Shown: positions 36,728-45,550 of the stretch, one piece after another | Numbering within the stretch: the stretch's first letter is position 1 | Layout of the letters: each line of letters opens with the position of its first letter | Source of the DNA: Sphingomonas soli NBRC 100801 | Lineage (GTDB): Bacteria; Pseudomonadota; Alphaproteobacteria; Sphingomonadales; Sphingomonadaceae | DNA: 64,000 nt | Assembly (NCBI RefSeq): GCF_001591025.1 | Contig: NZ_BCTZ01000004.1 | Coordinates: 310,001 to 374,000 of the forward strand | Reading direction: 5' to 3' | The notes under the pieces: model-generated | Seen by the model: the letters and a program-made list of their open reading frames with translations, nothing else | Databases searched by the model: none | Told to the model about the DNA's origin: nothing | Translations under genes and position numbers: made by a program

Positions 36728-37224
36728 CCCGCCAGGAATTCGTCCAGCTTGTCGAAGCTGCCGCTCCAGCCGCCGGTCATCGATTCCATCATGCTGGCGA
36801 ACATCGCTTCTTCCTCGGGCGTGGCATCCACCGGCGTCCAGCGCAGCGTCACCCGCGTGCCACCCTCCTCCTCCACGAAATCCACATCGGTGCGCATTAC
36901 ATGTGGCCAGACATCGAAGAACGGTGCCTTGACGATGTTGCCCTGGGCATCGGCAAAGCTCTGGTCGTACACCAGCCGGTGCGGGCGGTTGACTTCCCGG
37001 TAGCGCACGAGATTGTGCATTTCGGCGCCATCGGCGGCGCGGAAATGCGAATGCAGGTTCTCGCCCGGCCCCACCCCACCACTCAACACGGTGACCTTGG
37101 AGCCCGTTGGCCCCGACCATTGCTCCATCTGCACCGGATCGGCCCAGGCATCGAACACACGTTCGATCGGCGCGGCAAAGTGCCGCTGGATCATGAATAC
37201 GGGCGTAATGCGGGCGTCAGTCAT
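36724..37224 (-). CDS. SRPBCC/AHSA1-domain protein
   Basis: This 166-residue START-like domain protein of the AHSA1 type has the strand signature [20 protein letters not shown], a middle part [20 protein letters not shown] and the C-terminal helix [18 protein letters not shown]. Such proteins bind hydrophobic ligands and are frequently paired with an ArsR repressor, as here. The start at 37224 (MTDARITPV) overlaps the arsR stop by eight bases. Confidence 0.9.
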   Translation of the reverse strand: MTDARITPVFMIQRHFAAPIERVFDAWADPVQMEQWSGPTGSKVTVLSGGVGPGENLHSHFRAADGAEMHNLVRYREVNRPHRLVYDQSFADAQGNIVKAPFFDVWPHVMRTDVDFVEEEGGTRVTLRWTPVDATPEEEAMFASMMESMTGGWSGSFDKLDEFLAG

Positions 37225-37552
37225 CGGTCTTCGCTCCATTGAGTTTCGCGAGATAGGCGTCGAGCCTGTCGAACTTCGCGTCCCAGTCACCGCCCAGCAT
37301 TTCCAGCCATTTGGCGGGCTCGGCGATCGCCTCCCGCTTCAGGCGGCGCGGACGCGCCTGCGCCGAGCGGCTGGCCTCGATCAATCCGGCACGTTCCAGA
37401 ACGCGCAGATGCTTGGAGATCGCCGGCTGGCTCATCGCGAAGGGCGCGGACAGCTCGGATACAGGCGCATCCCCCTTGGCCAGCCGCGCCAGGATCGCAC
37501 GGCGGGTGGGATCGGCCAAAGCGGCGAATTTCAGGTCCAGCGACTCATCCAT
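37217..37552 (-). CDS. ArsR family transcriptional repressor
   Basis: This 111-residue winged-helix regulator has the core LKFAALADPTRRAILARLAK and recognition helix AMSQPAISKHLRVLERAGLI. It has no ArsR metal-binding cysteines. It belongs to the ArsR-plus-SRPBCC modules common in sphingomonads and likely represses itself and the SRPBCC gene. The ATG at 37552 lies inside a candidate operator, which supports autorepression. A TTG two codons upstream is the alternative start. Confidence 0.92.
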   Translation of the reverse strand: MDESLDLKFAALADPTRRAILARLAKGDAPVSELSAPFAMSQPAISKHLRVLERAGLIEASRSAQARPRRLKREAIAEPAKWLEMLGGDWDAKFDRLDAYLAKLNGAKTDD

Positions 37553-37583
37553 AACCAATCAGTTATAATAACCGAGTGGTTAT
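37551..37583. promoter_or_regulatory. Tandem ArsR operator candidates at the arsR start
   Basis: Two 16-base dyads lie one base apart: ATAACCAATCAGTTAT (37551-37566) and ATAACCGAGTGGTTAT (37568-37583, a perfect ATAACC-N4-GGTTAT). The first overlaps the arsR start codon. Together they fill the 32-base gap to the metallophosphoesterase gene. Confidence 0.7.
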
Positions 37584-37584
37584 A

Positions 37585-38313
37585 TCAAGCGGTCATTCGC
37601 CCGGTGCGCAGCGCCACTGCCCAATCCTCGCGCCCTTCGCGCGCAGCCTTGGCCGCAGCGGCCTCATAGTCATAGCCGACGGTGTGGATCGTCACCGCGC
37701 CAAATTCGACGATCAGGTAGCGTGCGCGGGGATCGCCATTCTCCACGCGATAGGGATGCAGATGATCGTCGTCGAACGCCTGGAGGCCGACACTGCCCGC
37801 ATTCGCCACCAACCTTCCATCGGCCAGCCGGACCTGCCGCACGACATGGGTATGCCCGCACAGCGTTAGCGGCACCGCGGCGTCACCCAGCCGTTCCGCG
37901 ATCTCGGCCTCGGTCGCATGGCGGATGCCCCCGGGATCCACCGTTTCAAGGAAATGCTCGACATCCGATCGCGGCGTGCCGTGGACCAGCAGCATGCCCG
38001 GCAATGACAGCGTTTCAGGCAGCGACGCGACCCAGGCGATATGCGCTTCGCTCAAACACTCCCGCGCAAAGGCGTCGCTCGGGCCCGTGCGCTCGGGCGG
38101 GAGGGTCAGCACCTGGCGTTCGTGATTGCCCGCGATAGTAGGCCATCCCCGAGCCATCAGGAAATCGGCGGTTTCGGCAGGCCAGAGCGGGCCCGAAAGG
38201 ATGTCGCCAAGGTTCAGAAACTGCGTGCAGCCCTGCCCCTCGGCATCCGCCACAACTGCTTTCAGCGCGGCCAGATTGCCGTGAATGTCAGAAAGAACCG
38301 CGATGCGGCTCAT
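37585..38313 (-). CDS. Calcineurin-like metallophosphoesterase
   Basis: This 242-residue metallophosphoesterase has the metal-binding motifs AVLSDIHGNLAALKAV, LGDILSGP, TIAGNHERQVL, a later LVHGTPRSD and LCGHTHVVRQV. The family includes phosphodiesterases and phosphatases of varied substrates (MJ0936/YfcE type); the specific substrate is unknown. Its start overlaps the rimM stop by four bases (ATGA), so it is coupled to rimM and takes the place usually held by trmD. Confidence 0.93.
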   Translation of the reverse strand: MSRIAVLSDIHGNLAALKAVVADAEGQGCTQFLNLGDILSGPLWPAETADFLMARGWPTIAGNHERQVLTLPPERTGPSDAFARECLSEAHIAWVASLPETLSLPGMLLVHGTPRSDVEHFLETVDPGGIRHATEAEIAERLGDAAVPLTLCGHTHVVRQVRLADGRLVANAGSVGLQAFDDDHLHPYRVENGDPRARYLIVEFGAVTIHTVGYDYEAAAAKAAREGREDWAVALRTGRMTA

Positions 38314-38801
38314 TCGACGAAATCAGCCGCGATTACGAGACTCTCGGCACCCCATTCGGGGACGGCATGCGGGTTCATCGGCACCATGAAGCGCTTACCC
38401 GGCTTGTCGTCTTCGCCCGGACGCTCGATCTCGAGCACGTCGCCGGCACCGTAATTGTCGATCGCGATCACCTTCCCCAGCGCCTCTCCTTCCGAGGAGA
38501 CAGCAGGCAGGCCCAGCAGATCGACATGATAATATTCGCCGTCCCCAAGGGGAGGCAGCGAGGAGCGCGGCACCGTCAGTTCGGTGCCGCGCATCGCTTC
38601 GGCCGCGTTGCGGTCGGTCACTTCGGCAAAGCGCGCGATCGCGCCATTATTGCCGGGACGCACCGATTTGAGCGTCAGCGCACCGCCGTTGAACGAGCGA
38701 TGCGCGGACAGGTCTTCGGCAAAGACCTTCAAGCGGACCTCGCCCGTCACACCGTGCGCACCAATGACGACGGCAAGCGTGACGGGGCGGTCAATGGCCA
38801 A
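38310..38801 (-). CDS. rimM: 16S rRNA processing factor RimM
   Basis: This 163-residue RimM acts in maturation of the 30S head and binds S19. It shows the N-terminal LAVVIGAHGVTGEVRLKVF, then GTELTVPRSSLPPLGDGEYY followed by HVDLLGL (the PRC-barrel start) and the FMVPM segment near the end. It lies four bases behind rpsP in the standard order. It is followed not by trmD but by a metallophosphoesterase gene that overlaps its stop. Confidence 0.95.
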   Translation of the reverse strand: MAIDRPVTLAVVIGAHGVTGEVRLKVFAEDLSAHRSFNGGALTLKSVRPGNNGAIARFAEVTDRNAAEAMRGTELTVPRSSLPPLGDGEYYHVDLLGLPAVSSEGEALGKVIAIDNYGAGDVLEIERPGEDDKPGKRFMVPMNPHAVPEWGAESLVIAADFVE

Positions 38802-38805
38802 AGGA

Positions 38806-39282
38806 TCAGCCCTCAGCCTTTTCCTCGGCAGCGTCGGCAGCCGGAGCTTCCTCAGCTGCGACTTCAGCAGCCGGGGCTTCTTCTGCGGCCGGGGCTTCTT
38901 CGACTGCAGGTGCGGCTGCTGCTTCGGCGGCGGCTTCCTCGGCTGCCTTCAGCTTCTCGGCGCGCTCTTCTGCACGCTCCTTGGCCTTGTCGCCCGGCTC
39001 ACCCTTTTTCGGGTTGTTCTTGGCAGCGCGCTCCTTGACGCCAAGCACGTCGAGAAAGCGAGCGACGCGATCGGTCGGCTGCGCGCCCATCTTGAGCCAG
39101 TGCGCGGCGCGCTCGGTGTCGAGCTTCAGGCGATCGGCCGAATCCTTGGCGAGGAGCGGGTTGTAGGTGCCGATCTTCTCGATGAACTTGCCGTCGCGGG
39201 GCGCGCGGGCATCAGCGATCACGATCCGGTAATAGGGGCGCTTCTTCGAACCGCCGCGCGAAAGACGCATAGAGAGAGCCAT
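38806..39282 (-). CDS. rpsP: 30S ribosomal protein S16 with long Ala/Glu tail
   Basis: This 158-residue protein has S16 as its first ~80 residues ([20 protein letters not shown], then [14 protein letters not shown] and [20 protein letters not shown]). Beyond that a Lys/Glu-rich helix leads into about 50 residues made almost wholly of Ala, Glu and Pro (for example [20 protein letters not shown]). Ordinary S16 has about 80-90 residues, so the tail nearly doubles it; such tails occur in alphaproteobacteria. The gene is followed by rimM and preceded by ffh. Confidence 0.96.
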   Translation of the reverse strand: MALSMRLSRGGSKKRPYYRIVIADARAPRDGKFIEKIGTYNPLLAKDSADRLKLDTERAAHWLKMGAQPTDRVARFLDVLGVKERAAKNNPKKGEPGDKAKERAEERAEKLKAAEEAAAEAAAAPAVEEAPAAEEAPAAEVAAEEAPAADAAEEKAEG

Positions 39283-39304
39283 TTGATATTCCTTCTTTTC
39301 AAAT

Positions 39305-39386
39305 CGTCACCCCGGCGAAAGCCGGGGCTTTTGGTTGTCGTCCGCGCCCTTGCCGCATGAGACCCCTGCTTTCGCCGGGGTGACGG
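39305..39386. repeat. REP-type element between ffh and rpsP
   Basis: Left unit GTCACCCCGGCGAAAGCCGG and inverted right unit CTGCTTTCGCCGGGGTGACG lie about 35 bases apart. It fills nearly the whole 110-base gap between two genes of what is otherwise a translation operon. Confidence 0.85.
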
Positions 39387-39392
39387 TTCGGG

Positions 39393-40877
39393 CTATTTCT
39401 TCTTCAGCAAATCTTCGAAACCGGGCGGCAGGTTCGGCCCACCGGGCAGGCCGGGCAGATTGCCGCCCATCTTGCCCATCATCTCGCCCATGTCCTTGCC
39501 GCCCAGCGCGTTGCCGAGCCCGGCCATGCCGCCACCCGGGCCGCCCTTGCCCAGCATGCCCAGCATCCCCTTCAGGCCGCCCATCTTCTTCAGCCGCTTC
39601 ATCGCGGTCTGCATTTCCTGGTGCATCTTGAGCAGCTTGTTGACGTCCTGAACCGTCACGCCCGAGCCCTTTGCCACGCGGATCTTGCGCTTGGCATTGA
39701 GCAGCTCGGGCTTGGCACGCTCCTTGGGCGTCATCGAGGTGATCATCGCGTCCATGCGGATCAGGATACGATCGTCCATCCCGCTCGCATTCATCGCGGC
39801 CTGCGCCTTCTTCATGCCGGGGATCATCCCCGCCAGCGCTCCGATGCCGCCCATCTTGCGCATCTGGGCAAGCTGGCCGCGCAGATCGTTCATGTCGAAC
39901 TGGCCCTTGGAGAGCCGCGCCTGCATGCGCTCGGCTTCCTCGGCGTCGATCGCCTCGGCGGCCTTCTCGACCAGCGAGACCACGTCCCCCATGCCCAGGA
40001 TGCGGCCCGCGACACGCTTCGGGTGGAACGATTCGATCTGGTCGAGCTTCTCGCCCATGCCCGCGAACTTGATCGGCTTGCCGGTGACCGCGCGCATCGA
40101 CAGCGCGGCACCACCGCGCGCATCGCCGTCCATGCGGGTGAGGATCACCCCGGTAAGCGGCACTTGCTCCGAGAAGCTGCTTGCGACGTTGACCGCGTCC
40201 TGGCCGGTCAGGCTATCGACGATGAGCAGGATTTCTGCCGGGTTGGCGATTTCCGCCACCGACTTCATCTCGTCCATCAGCGCCTGATCGACGTGCAGGC
40301 GGCCCGCAGTATCGAGCATCAGCACATCGAAGCCTTGCAGCTTCGCTGAATTCATCGCGCGCCGCGCGATTTCCACCGGCTGCTGACCGGCGACGATCGG
40401 CAGCGTGGTCACCTCGGTCTGCGTGCCGAGAACCGCCAACTGCTCCTGCGCGGCGGGGCGATTGACGTCGAGCGACGCCATCATCACCTTCTTGCCGTCC
40501 TTCTTCAGGAGCTTGGCAAGCTTCGCGGTCGTCGTCGTCTTGCCCGAGCCCTGAAGACCGACGAGCATGATAACGGCCGGCGGCGTAACGCCGATCTGCA
40601 GCTCGGACGTATCCGAGCCAAGCATTTCGACCAGCGCGTCATGGACGATCTTGACGACCTGCTGACCCGGCGTGACCGAGCGCAGCACGTTCTGGCCGAC
40701 CGCCTGCTCCGTCACCTTCTCGACGAAGTCTCGCGCCACCGGAAGCGCGACATCGGCCTCCAGCAACGCGATCCGGACCTCGCGCATCGCGGTGCGCACA
40801 TCGGTTTCGGAGAGCGCGCCACGGCCCCGCAGGCGCTCGAAAACGCCGCCTAACCGATCGCTCAAACTCTCGAACAT
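39393..40877 (-). CDS. ffh: Signal recognition particle protein Ffh
   Basis: This 494-residue SRP54 homologue, with 4.5S RNA, targets inner-membrane proteins to FtsY. The N domain begins MFESLSDRLGGVFERLRGRG. The G domain has GLQGSGKTTTTAKLAKLLKK, DVNRPAAQEQL, LDTAGRLHVD and TRMDGDARGGAALS. The methionine-rich M domain (residues ~330-450) contains the RNA-binding helices (KERAKPELLNAKRKIRVAKG). A Gly/Met-rich tail follows. The ATG at 40877 is the family start; the open frame runs further upstream without resemblance. Confidence 0.97.
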   Translation of the reverse strand: MFESLSDRLGGVFERLRGRGALSETDVRTAMREVRIALLEADVALPVARDFVEKVTEQAVGQNVLRSVTPGQQVVKIVHDALVEMLGSDTSELQIGVTPPAVIMLVGLQGSGKTTTTAKLAKLLKKDGKKVMMASLDVNRPAAQEQLAVLGTQTEVTTLPIVAGQQPVEIARRAMNSAKLQGFDVLMLDTAGRLHVDQALMDEMKSVAEIANPAEILLIVDSLTGQDAVNVASSFSEQVPLTGVILTRMDGDARGGAALSMRAVTGKPIKFAGMGEKLDQIESFHPKRVAGRILGMGDVVSLVEKAAEAIDAEEAERMQARLSKGQFDMNDLRGQLAQMRKMGGIGALAGMIPGMKKAQAAMNASGMDDRILIRMDAMITSMTPKERAKPELLNAKRKIRVAKGSGVTVQDVNKLLKMHQEMQTAMKRLKKMGGLKGMLGMLGKGGPGGGMAGLGNALGGKDMGEMMGKMGGNLPGLPGGPNLPPGFEDLLKKK

Positions 40878-41146
40878 AGGGCCCAAATCACTCCAGTTTT
40901 CGCGCCAGTTACGCCAAACGCAAAGCGAGCCGGCGGACGAAACCTCGTCGGCCGGCCTGCACCCGTGGGCGCTGATGCGTCTCGCGTTCCTTGGAACGGA
41001 TGGCTGGCCACATAGACGGGGCCGGCGCGAAACGCAACCGCTCGCTCCCCCGCGCACGGCCTCCCCCAAATATGTCAGGGTTTAACCTGATCTATACCCT
41101 CGACGTGGCAAGCCCTCCCGTCGATCAAGGGGGAGTGTATCCCGGC

Positions 41147-42784
41147 ATGTCGCTGGATCACGAGGACGAATCTCGGGCAGAAAACCGCAAGCCGCAGGCC
41201 AGCCTGTTGTCCGGTGCCATCGCCGTGGCGGCGATCCTCCTGTTCGTGGGAACGGGCAGCTCGGTTCTGTCCAAGACCCTCCAGCATTATTTCGAAGGTG
41301 GTGAGCCGGCCGATCGCACTCTCGTCATCGCGCTGCTTCTCAATGTCGCGCTGATCCTCTTCGGCTGGCGGCGCCATGCCGCGCTCAGCCAGGAAGTCCA
41401 GATTCGCGCTGCGGCGGAGGAGCGCGCCCAGGCCCTTGCGGCGCGCGATCCGCTCACCGGTTTCCTCAATCGCCGCTCGATCTCGGAGGAAGGCGCGGCG
41501 ATGTTCGTCCGCGCTACGCGCCGCCGCAAGGCCATGGCGATGCTGATGCTCGATCTCGACCACTTCAAGACGGTGAACGACATGCATGGCCACGCAGTGG
41601 GCGATGCATTGCTTCGCGCCGTCGCCGCGGAGATAGCGGCCATCATGCCCCCGATCGCGCTGACCGCGCGGCTGGGGGGCGACGAATTCTCATGTGGTTT
41701 CCTGTTCGATCCCGCCGAGCCGGGTTTTGTCGAACGCATCGCGGAGAAGCTGGTCAGCCGCATGGCCCAGCCGTTCGAGGCGGAGGGCCTTCGGCTCCAC
41801 ATCTCCTGTTCGCTCGGCGTCGCCCGGTCAGATTTTGATTGCGGGAGCATCGATGCGCTGATGCGCTCGGCCGATATCGCGATGTATGCAGCCAAGAAAT
41901 CGGGCCGCAATCGCTACGCCTGGTTCGATCATTCGATGGAACGCGAGCTTCAGGTCCGCAACGAGCTCGAAAGCGGCCTGCGCACGGCCATTCCGCGCGG
42001 CGAGATCGTTCCCTATTTCGAGCAGCAGGTCGATCTTTCGACCGGCCGGCTTCACGGCTTCGAGGTTCTGGCGCGCTGGGAGCATCCGGTTCGCGGGTTG
42101 ATCAGCCCCGAATCGTTCATCCCGATCGCGGAAGAAACGGGGATGATCGCGGATCTTTCGCTCTCGATCATGCGCCAGTCCTTCCTGGCCGCGCGCGATT
42201 GGGATCCGTCGCTCAGCCTCTCGATCAACATTTCGCCCTGGCAGCTGCGGGACGCGTGGCTTGCACAGAAGATCATCAAGGTGCTGACTGAAACGGGATT
42301 CCCGGCCAACCGCCTGGAAGTCGAGATCACTGAAAGCTCGCTGTTCGACAATCTGGCGCTCGCGCAATCGATCGTCGGCAGCCTCAAAAATCAGGGCGTA
42401 CGCCTCGCACTCGACGATTTCGGCACCGGCTATTCGTCGCTCGCGCACCTCCGCGCGCTGCCGTTCGACCGGATCAAGATCGACAAGAGCTTCGTCATTT
42501 CGCTGATCGAGAATCCGGATTCGGCGGCGATCGTCAACGCGATCGTCGGCCTGGGCGAAAGCCTGAACCTGCCGATCACGGCCGAAGGCGTTGAGACCCC
42601 CGAGATCGAGGAGCGCCTGCGCGCGCTCGGCTGCGCCAAGTCGCAGGGCTGGCTCTATGGCCGTCCGATGTCGGTCACGGGCATCCGCCGTCTGCTGGCC
42701 GAGCGGCGTCTGCTGGTCCAGTCGCAGGCCGCGCTGGAGCGCGAAACCGCCGCACCCGCCGAGCCGCAGCGCCAGGCGGGCTGA
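41147..42784 (+). CDS. Membrane GGDEF-EAL protein (cyclic-di-GMP synthase/phosphodiesterase)
   Basis: This ~545-residue protein has two transmembrane helices (residues ~21-41 and ~58-73) and a short coiled linker. Its GGDEF domain has DPLTGFLNRR and an intact RLGGDEF (177-181). Its EAL domain has FEVLARWEHP (EVL in place of EAL), EITES, LDDFGTGYSS, KIDKSFV and AEGVET, so both catalytic sites look usable. It could make or degrade c-di-GMP at the inner membrane. The start is uncertain; ATG 41147 puts a short cytoplasmic tail before the first helix, and upstream starts at 41135 or 41072 are possible. It is divergent from ffh. Confidence 0.9.
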   Translation: MSLDHEDESRAENRKPQASLLSGAIAVAAILLFVGTGSSVLSKTLQHYFEGGEPADRTLVIALLLNVALILFGWRRHAALSQEVQIRAAAEERAQALAARDPLTGFLNRRSISEEGAAMFVRATRRRKAMAMLMLDLDHFKTVNDMHGHAVGDALLRAVAAEIAAIMPPIALTARLGGDEFSCGFLFDPAEPGFVERIAEKLVSRMAQPFEAEGLRLHISCSLGVARSDFDCGSIDALMRSADIAMYAAKKSGRNRYAWFDHSMERELQVRNELESGLRTAIPRGEIVPYFEQQVDLSTGRLHGFEVLARWEHPVRGLISPESFIPIAEETGMIADLSLSIMRQSFLAARDWDPSLSLSINISPWQLRDAWLAQKIIKVLTETGFPANRLEVEITESSLFDNLALAQSIVGSLKNQGVRLALDDFGTGYSSLAHLRALPFDRIKIDKSFVISLIENPDSAAIVNAIVGLGESLNLPITAEGVETPEIEERLRALGCAKSQGWLYGRPMSVTGIRRLLAERRLLVQSQAALERETAAPAEPQRQAG

Positions 42785-42822
42785 ACGCAGGGCTTACGGA
42801 CGACGCGCCGGGCGGAAGTCGC

Positions 42823-43380
42823 TCACCACCCCGCATCCGGCAGCGCCAGATACTCCCTCTCAAGCTCGGTCGATTCGCGTCCCAGGGCCGCGTTTCGCGA
42901 CGGGAAACGCCCGAACCGGATAATCACGCCGGCGTGCTGGTGCGCAAAGTCCAGCGACAGCCTGTCACCGAGCGCTTCGAACTTGTCGATGCACAGGTCC
43001 TGCATCGCTGGGTCCTCGGCATGCATCAGCGGCATGTAGAGAAACCGCTTTTGCTCGGCGGTCATCCCTGCGTCCCAGCCCTTGTCTAGCGCCTCCAACG
43101 TCAACTCCAGCGCGAGCCCGTCGGCAGCAAAGGCCTCCGCCGTCCCGCGATGGATATTCCGGCTGAACTGGTCGAGCGCGATGATCGCCGCCAGCATCGT
43201 CTCGGGCTCGCCGCGCCATCCTTCCGCCTTGCTCGCCAGCAACTCGTCGCGCAGCGCGCCGAAGCGTCGGCCGATTTCTTGATCCAGCCGATCGGACTTG
43301 GCGAAATGCTGTTCGGGCGTCAGCGCATACCAGAAGCCCACCACCTCGCGCGCCTTCGCGTGGACATCCTTTCCCTGCAT
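42823..43380 (-). CDS. DUF924 family protein
   Basis: This 185-residue helical protein of the DUF924 (TPR-like) family has VVGFWYALTPEQHFAKSD, ALDQFSRNIHRGTAEAFAAD and YMPLMHAEDPAMQDLCI, all in family order, and ends FGRFPSRNAALGRESTELER. The family is small and cytoplasmic, of unknown role. The start is either ATG 43380 or an upstream TTG at 43398; the gene is divergent from mtaB, with 17 bases between starts. Confidence 0.9.
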   Translation of the reverse strand: MQGKDVHAKAREVVGFWYALTPEQHFAKSDRLDQEIGRRFGALRDELLASKAEGWRGEPETMLAAIIALDQFSRNIHRGTAEAFAADGLALELTLEALDKGWDAGMTAEQKRFLYMPLMHAEDPAMQDLCIDKFEALGDRLSLDFAHQHAGVIIRFGRFPSRNAALGRESTELEREYLALPDAGW

Positions 43381-43397
43381 CCCTAGATCGTCGGCCA

Positions 43398-44615
43398 ATG
43401 CCGTCCCCTCATATCATCAGTCTCGGCTGCCGGCTGAACATCGCCGAGAGCGAAACGATCCGCGCGCTGCTCGGCGAGCGCGACACGATCGTGGTCAACT
43501 CTTGCGCGGTGACCAACGAGGCCGTCAAGCAAACGCGCAAGGCGATCCGCCGCGCGCTCCGCGAACGGCCCGATGCGGAACTGGTGGTGACAGGGTGCGC
43601 GGCGCAGATCGACCCCGCATCGTTCGCCGCCATGCCCGAAGTCAGCCGGGTGATCGGCAACGCCGAAAAGCTCAGCGCCTTCGCCTGGGGATCGAGCGAA
43701 CCGGTACAGGTGCAGGACATCATGGGCGTGCGCGAAACCGCGCCGCATCTCGCCGCGAGCTTTTCCACCCATGCCCGCGCATTCGTCGAAGTGCAGAATG
43801 GCTGCGACCATCGCTGCACCTTCTGCACGATCCCGTACGGCCGGGGAAACAGCCGCTCGGTGCCAGCAGGCGCGCTGATCGAGCGGATCGCGATGCTGGC
43901 CGAGAGCCATGCCGAGGTGGTGCTGACGGGCGTCGACCTGACCAGCTACGGCCCCGACTTGCCCGGATCGCCGAGCCTTGGCGCGCTGGTCGAGCGGATC
44001 CTGTCGCACGTCCCTGCCCTCAGGCGCCTGCGCCTCTCCTCGCTAGACGGTATCGAAATCGACGGCCGGCTCTTCGCGCTGCTGACCGAGGAGCCCCGCA
44101 TCCAGCCGCATGTCCATCTCTCGCTCCAGGCGGGCGACGACATGATCCTCAAGCGGATGAAGCGCCGCCACAGCCGCGCTGAAAGCGTGGCACTTGTCGA
44201 GCGGCTCAAGGCGGCCCGGCCCGAGATCGCGATCGGCGCGGATCTGATCGCCGGCTTCCCGACCGAGACCGATGAAATGTTCGCCAACACCCTCGCCCTG
44301 ATCGCCGACGCGCAGATCGTCCACGGCCATATCTTCCCCTACAGCCCGCGCAGCGGCACGCCCGCCGCGAAGATGCCGCAGGTGCACGCGGCGACGATCA
44401 AGGAGCGCGCAGCCCGGCTGCGCACCGCCGCGGCACAATCGCGCAGCACATGGCTGCAAAGCCTGATAGGCAGCACCCAGCAAGTGCTGGTAGAGCGGCC
44501 CGGAACCAGCGGCCACGCCGGCAATTTCGCCGAGGTGCGCCTGCCCCAAGCCCAAGTCGGAGATATTGTGAGCGTGAAGATCGACGCCGTGCACGATGGA
44601 AAGCTGATCGCATGA
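43398..44615 (+). CDS. mtaB: tRNA t6A37 methylthiotransferase MtaB
   Basis: This 405-residue radical-SAM methylthiotransferase converts t6A37 to ms2t6A37 in tRNA. The N-terminal UPF0004 domain has the three iron-sulfur cysteines (SLGCRLN, NSCAVT, VTGCAAQ). The radical-SAM CxxxCxxC is in QNGCDHRCTFCTIPYGRGNS. A TRAM-like C-terminal stretch (VLVERPGTSGHAGNFAEVRL) follows. Its substrate needs t6A made by the TsaE pathway, whose gene is also in this window. The stop overlaps the ftsY start (ATGA). Confidence 0.95.
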   Translation: MPSPHIISLGCRLNIAESETIRALLGERDTIVVNSCAVTNEAVKQTRKAIRRALRERPDAELVVTGCAAQIDPASFAAMPEVSRVIGNAEKLSAFAWGSSEPVQVQDIMGVRETAPHLAASFSTHARAFVEVQNGCDHRCTFCTIPYGRGNSRSVPAGALIERIAMLAESHAEVVLTGVDLTSYGPDLPGSPSLGALVERILSHVPALRRLRLSSLDGIEIDGRLFALLTEEPRIQPHVHLSLQAGDDMILKRMKRRHSRAESVALVERLKAARPEIAIGADLIAGFPTETDEMFANTLALIADAQIVHGHIFPYSPRSGTPAAKMPQVHAATIKERAARLRTAAAQSRSTWLQSLIGSTQQVLVERPGTSGHAGNFAEVRLPQAQVGDIVSVKIDAVHDGKLIA

Positions 44616-45550
44616 GCGGCCCCTCCTGGCACGAACGCCTGCTCGGCGGCTTCAGGAAGACGACCGACCGGATCGTCGGCAATCTGGCGGGGCTTGGCCT
44701 CGCCCGCCTCGATGCGCAGCAGCTCGACGATATCGAAGAGGCGCTGATCGCCTCCGATCTCGGCCCCGCGACCGCCGCGCGCATTCGGAACCGGCTTGAG
44801 GAAGCGCAGGTCGAGCGCAATCTTGAGGAATTGGGCATCCGGCTGATAGTCGCGGAGGAGATCGCCAAGGTTCTCGAACCCGTCAGCAAGAAGCTGGAGA
44901 TCGAAGCCTTTCCGCGCCCGCAGGTGATCCTCGTCATCGGCGTCAACGGCAGCGGCAAGACCACCACCATCGCCAAGCTCGCCAATCTGCTGATCGAGCA
45001 GGATTATGGCGTGATGCTGGCGGCGGGCGACACGTTCCGCGCCGCAGCGATCGGCCAGCTCAAGACATGGGCGGAGCGGATTGGCGTGCCGATTGTCACC
45101 GGCCCCGAGGGCGGCGACGCTGCAGGAATCGTGTTCGAAGCGGTGAAGCAGGCGACGGAAAAGGGCATCGACGTTCTGATCGTCGACACCGCAGGCCGCC
45201 TCCAGAACAAGCGCGAACTGATGGACGAGCTGGCCAAGATCCGCCGCGTGCTGGGCCGCCTCAATCCCGCCAGTCCGCATGACGTGGTGCTCGTCCTCGA
45301 CGCGACCACCGGGCAGAACGCCCTGTCGCAGATCGAGGTGTTCAAGGAAGTCGCAGGCGTAACCGGCCTGGCCATGACCAAGCTAGACGGCACCGCGCGC
45401 GGCGGCGTGCTCGTCGCTGCCGCCCAGAAGTATGGCCTGCCGATCCATGCGATCGGCGTGGGCGAGAAAGTCGACGATCTCCGCCCGTTCGACGCGAACG
45501 AGGTTGCGCGGATCATCGCTGGCGTGGAAGAGCTTACCAATGGCCGCTGA
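44612..45550 (+). CDS. ftsY: SRP receptor FtsY
   Basis: This 312-residue SRP-receptor GTPase docks ribosome-SRP complexes at the membrane. The NG domain has GVNGSGKTTTIAKLANLLIE, ALAAGDTFRAAA-type LAAGDTFRAAAIGQL, LIVDTAGRLQNKRELMDEL and MTKLDGTARGG. The acidic A domain seen in enterobacteria is almost absent, as in other alphaproteobacteria. The start is fixed by the ATGA overlap with mtaB. Its partner Ffh is encoded about 4 kb away on the other strand. Confidence 0.96.
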   Translation: MSGPSWHERLLGGFRKTTDRIVGNLAGLGLARLDAQQLDDIEEALIASDLGPATAARIRNRLEEAQVERNLEELGIRLIVAEEIAKVLEPVSKKLEIEAFPRPQVILVIGVNGSGKTTTIAKLANLLIEQDYGVMLAAGDTFRAAAIGQLKTWAERIGVPIVTGPEGGDAAGIVFEAVKQATEKGIDVLIVDTAGRLQNKRELMDELAKIRRVLGRLNPASPHDVVLVLDATTGQNALSQIEVFKEVAGVTGLAMTKLDGTARGGVLVAAAQKYGLPIHAIGVGEKVDDLRPFDANEVARIIAGVEELTNGR

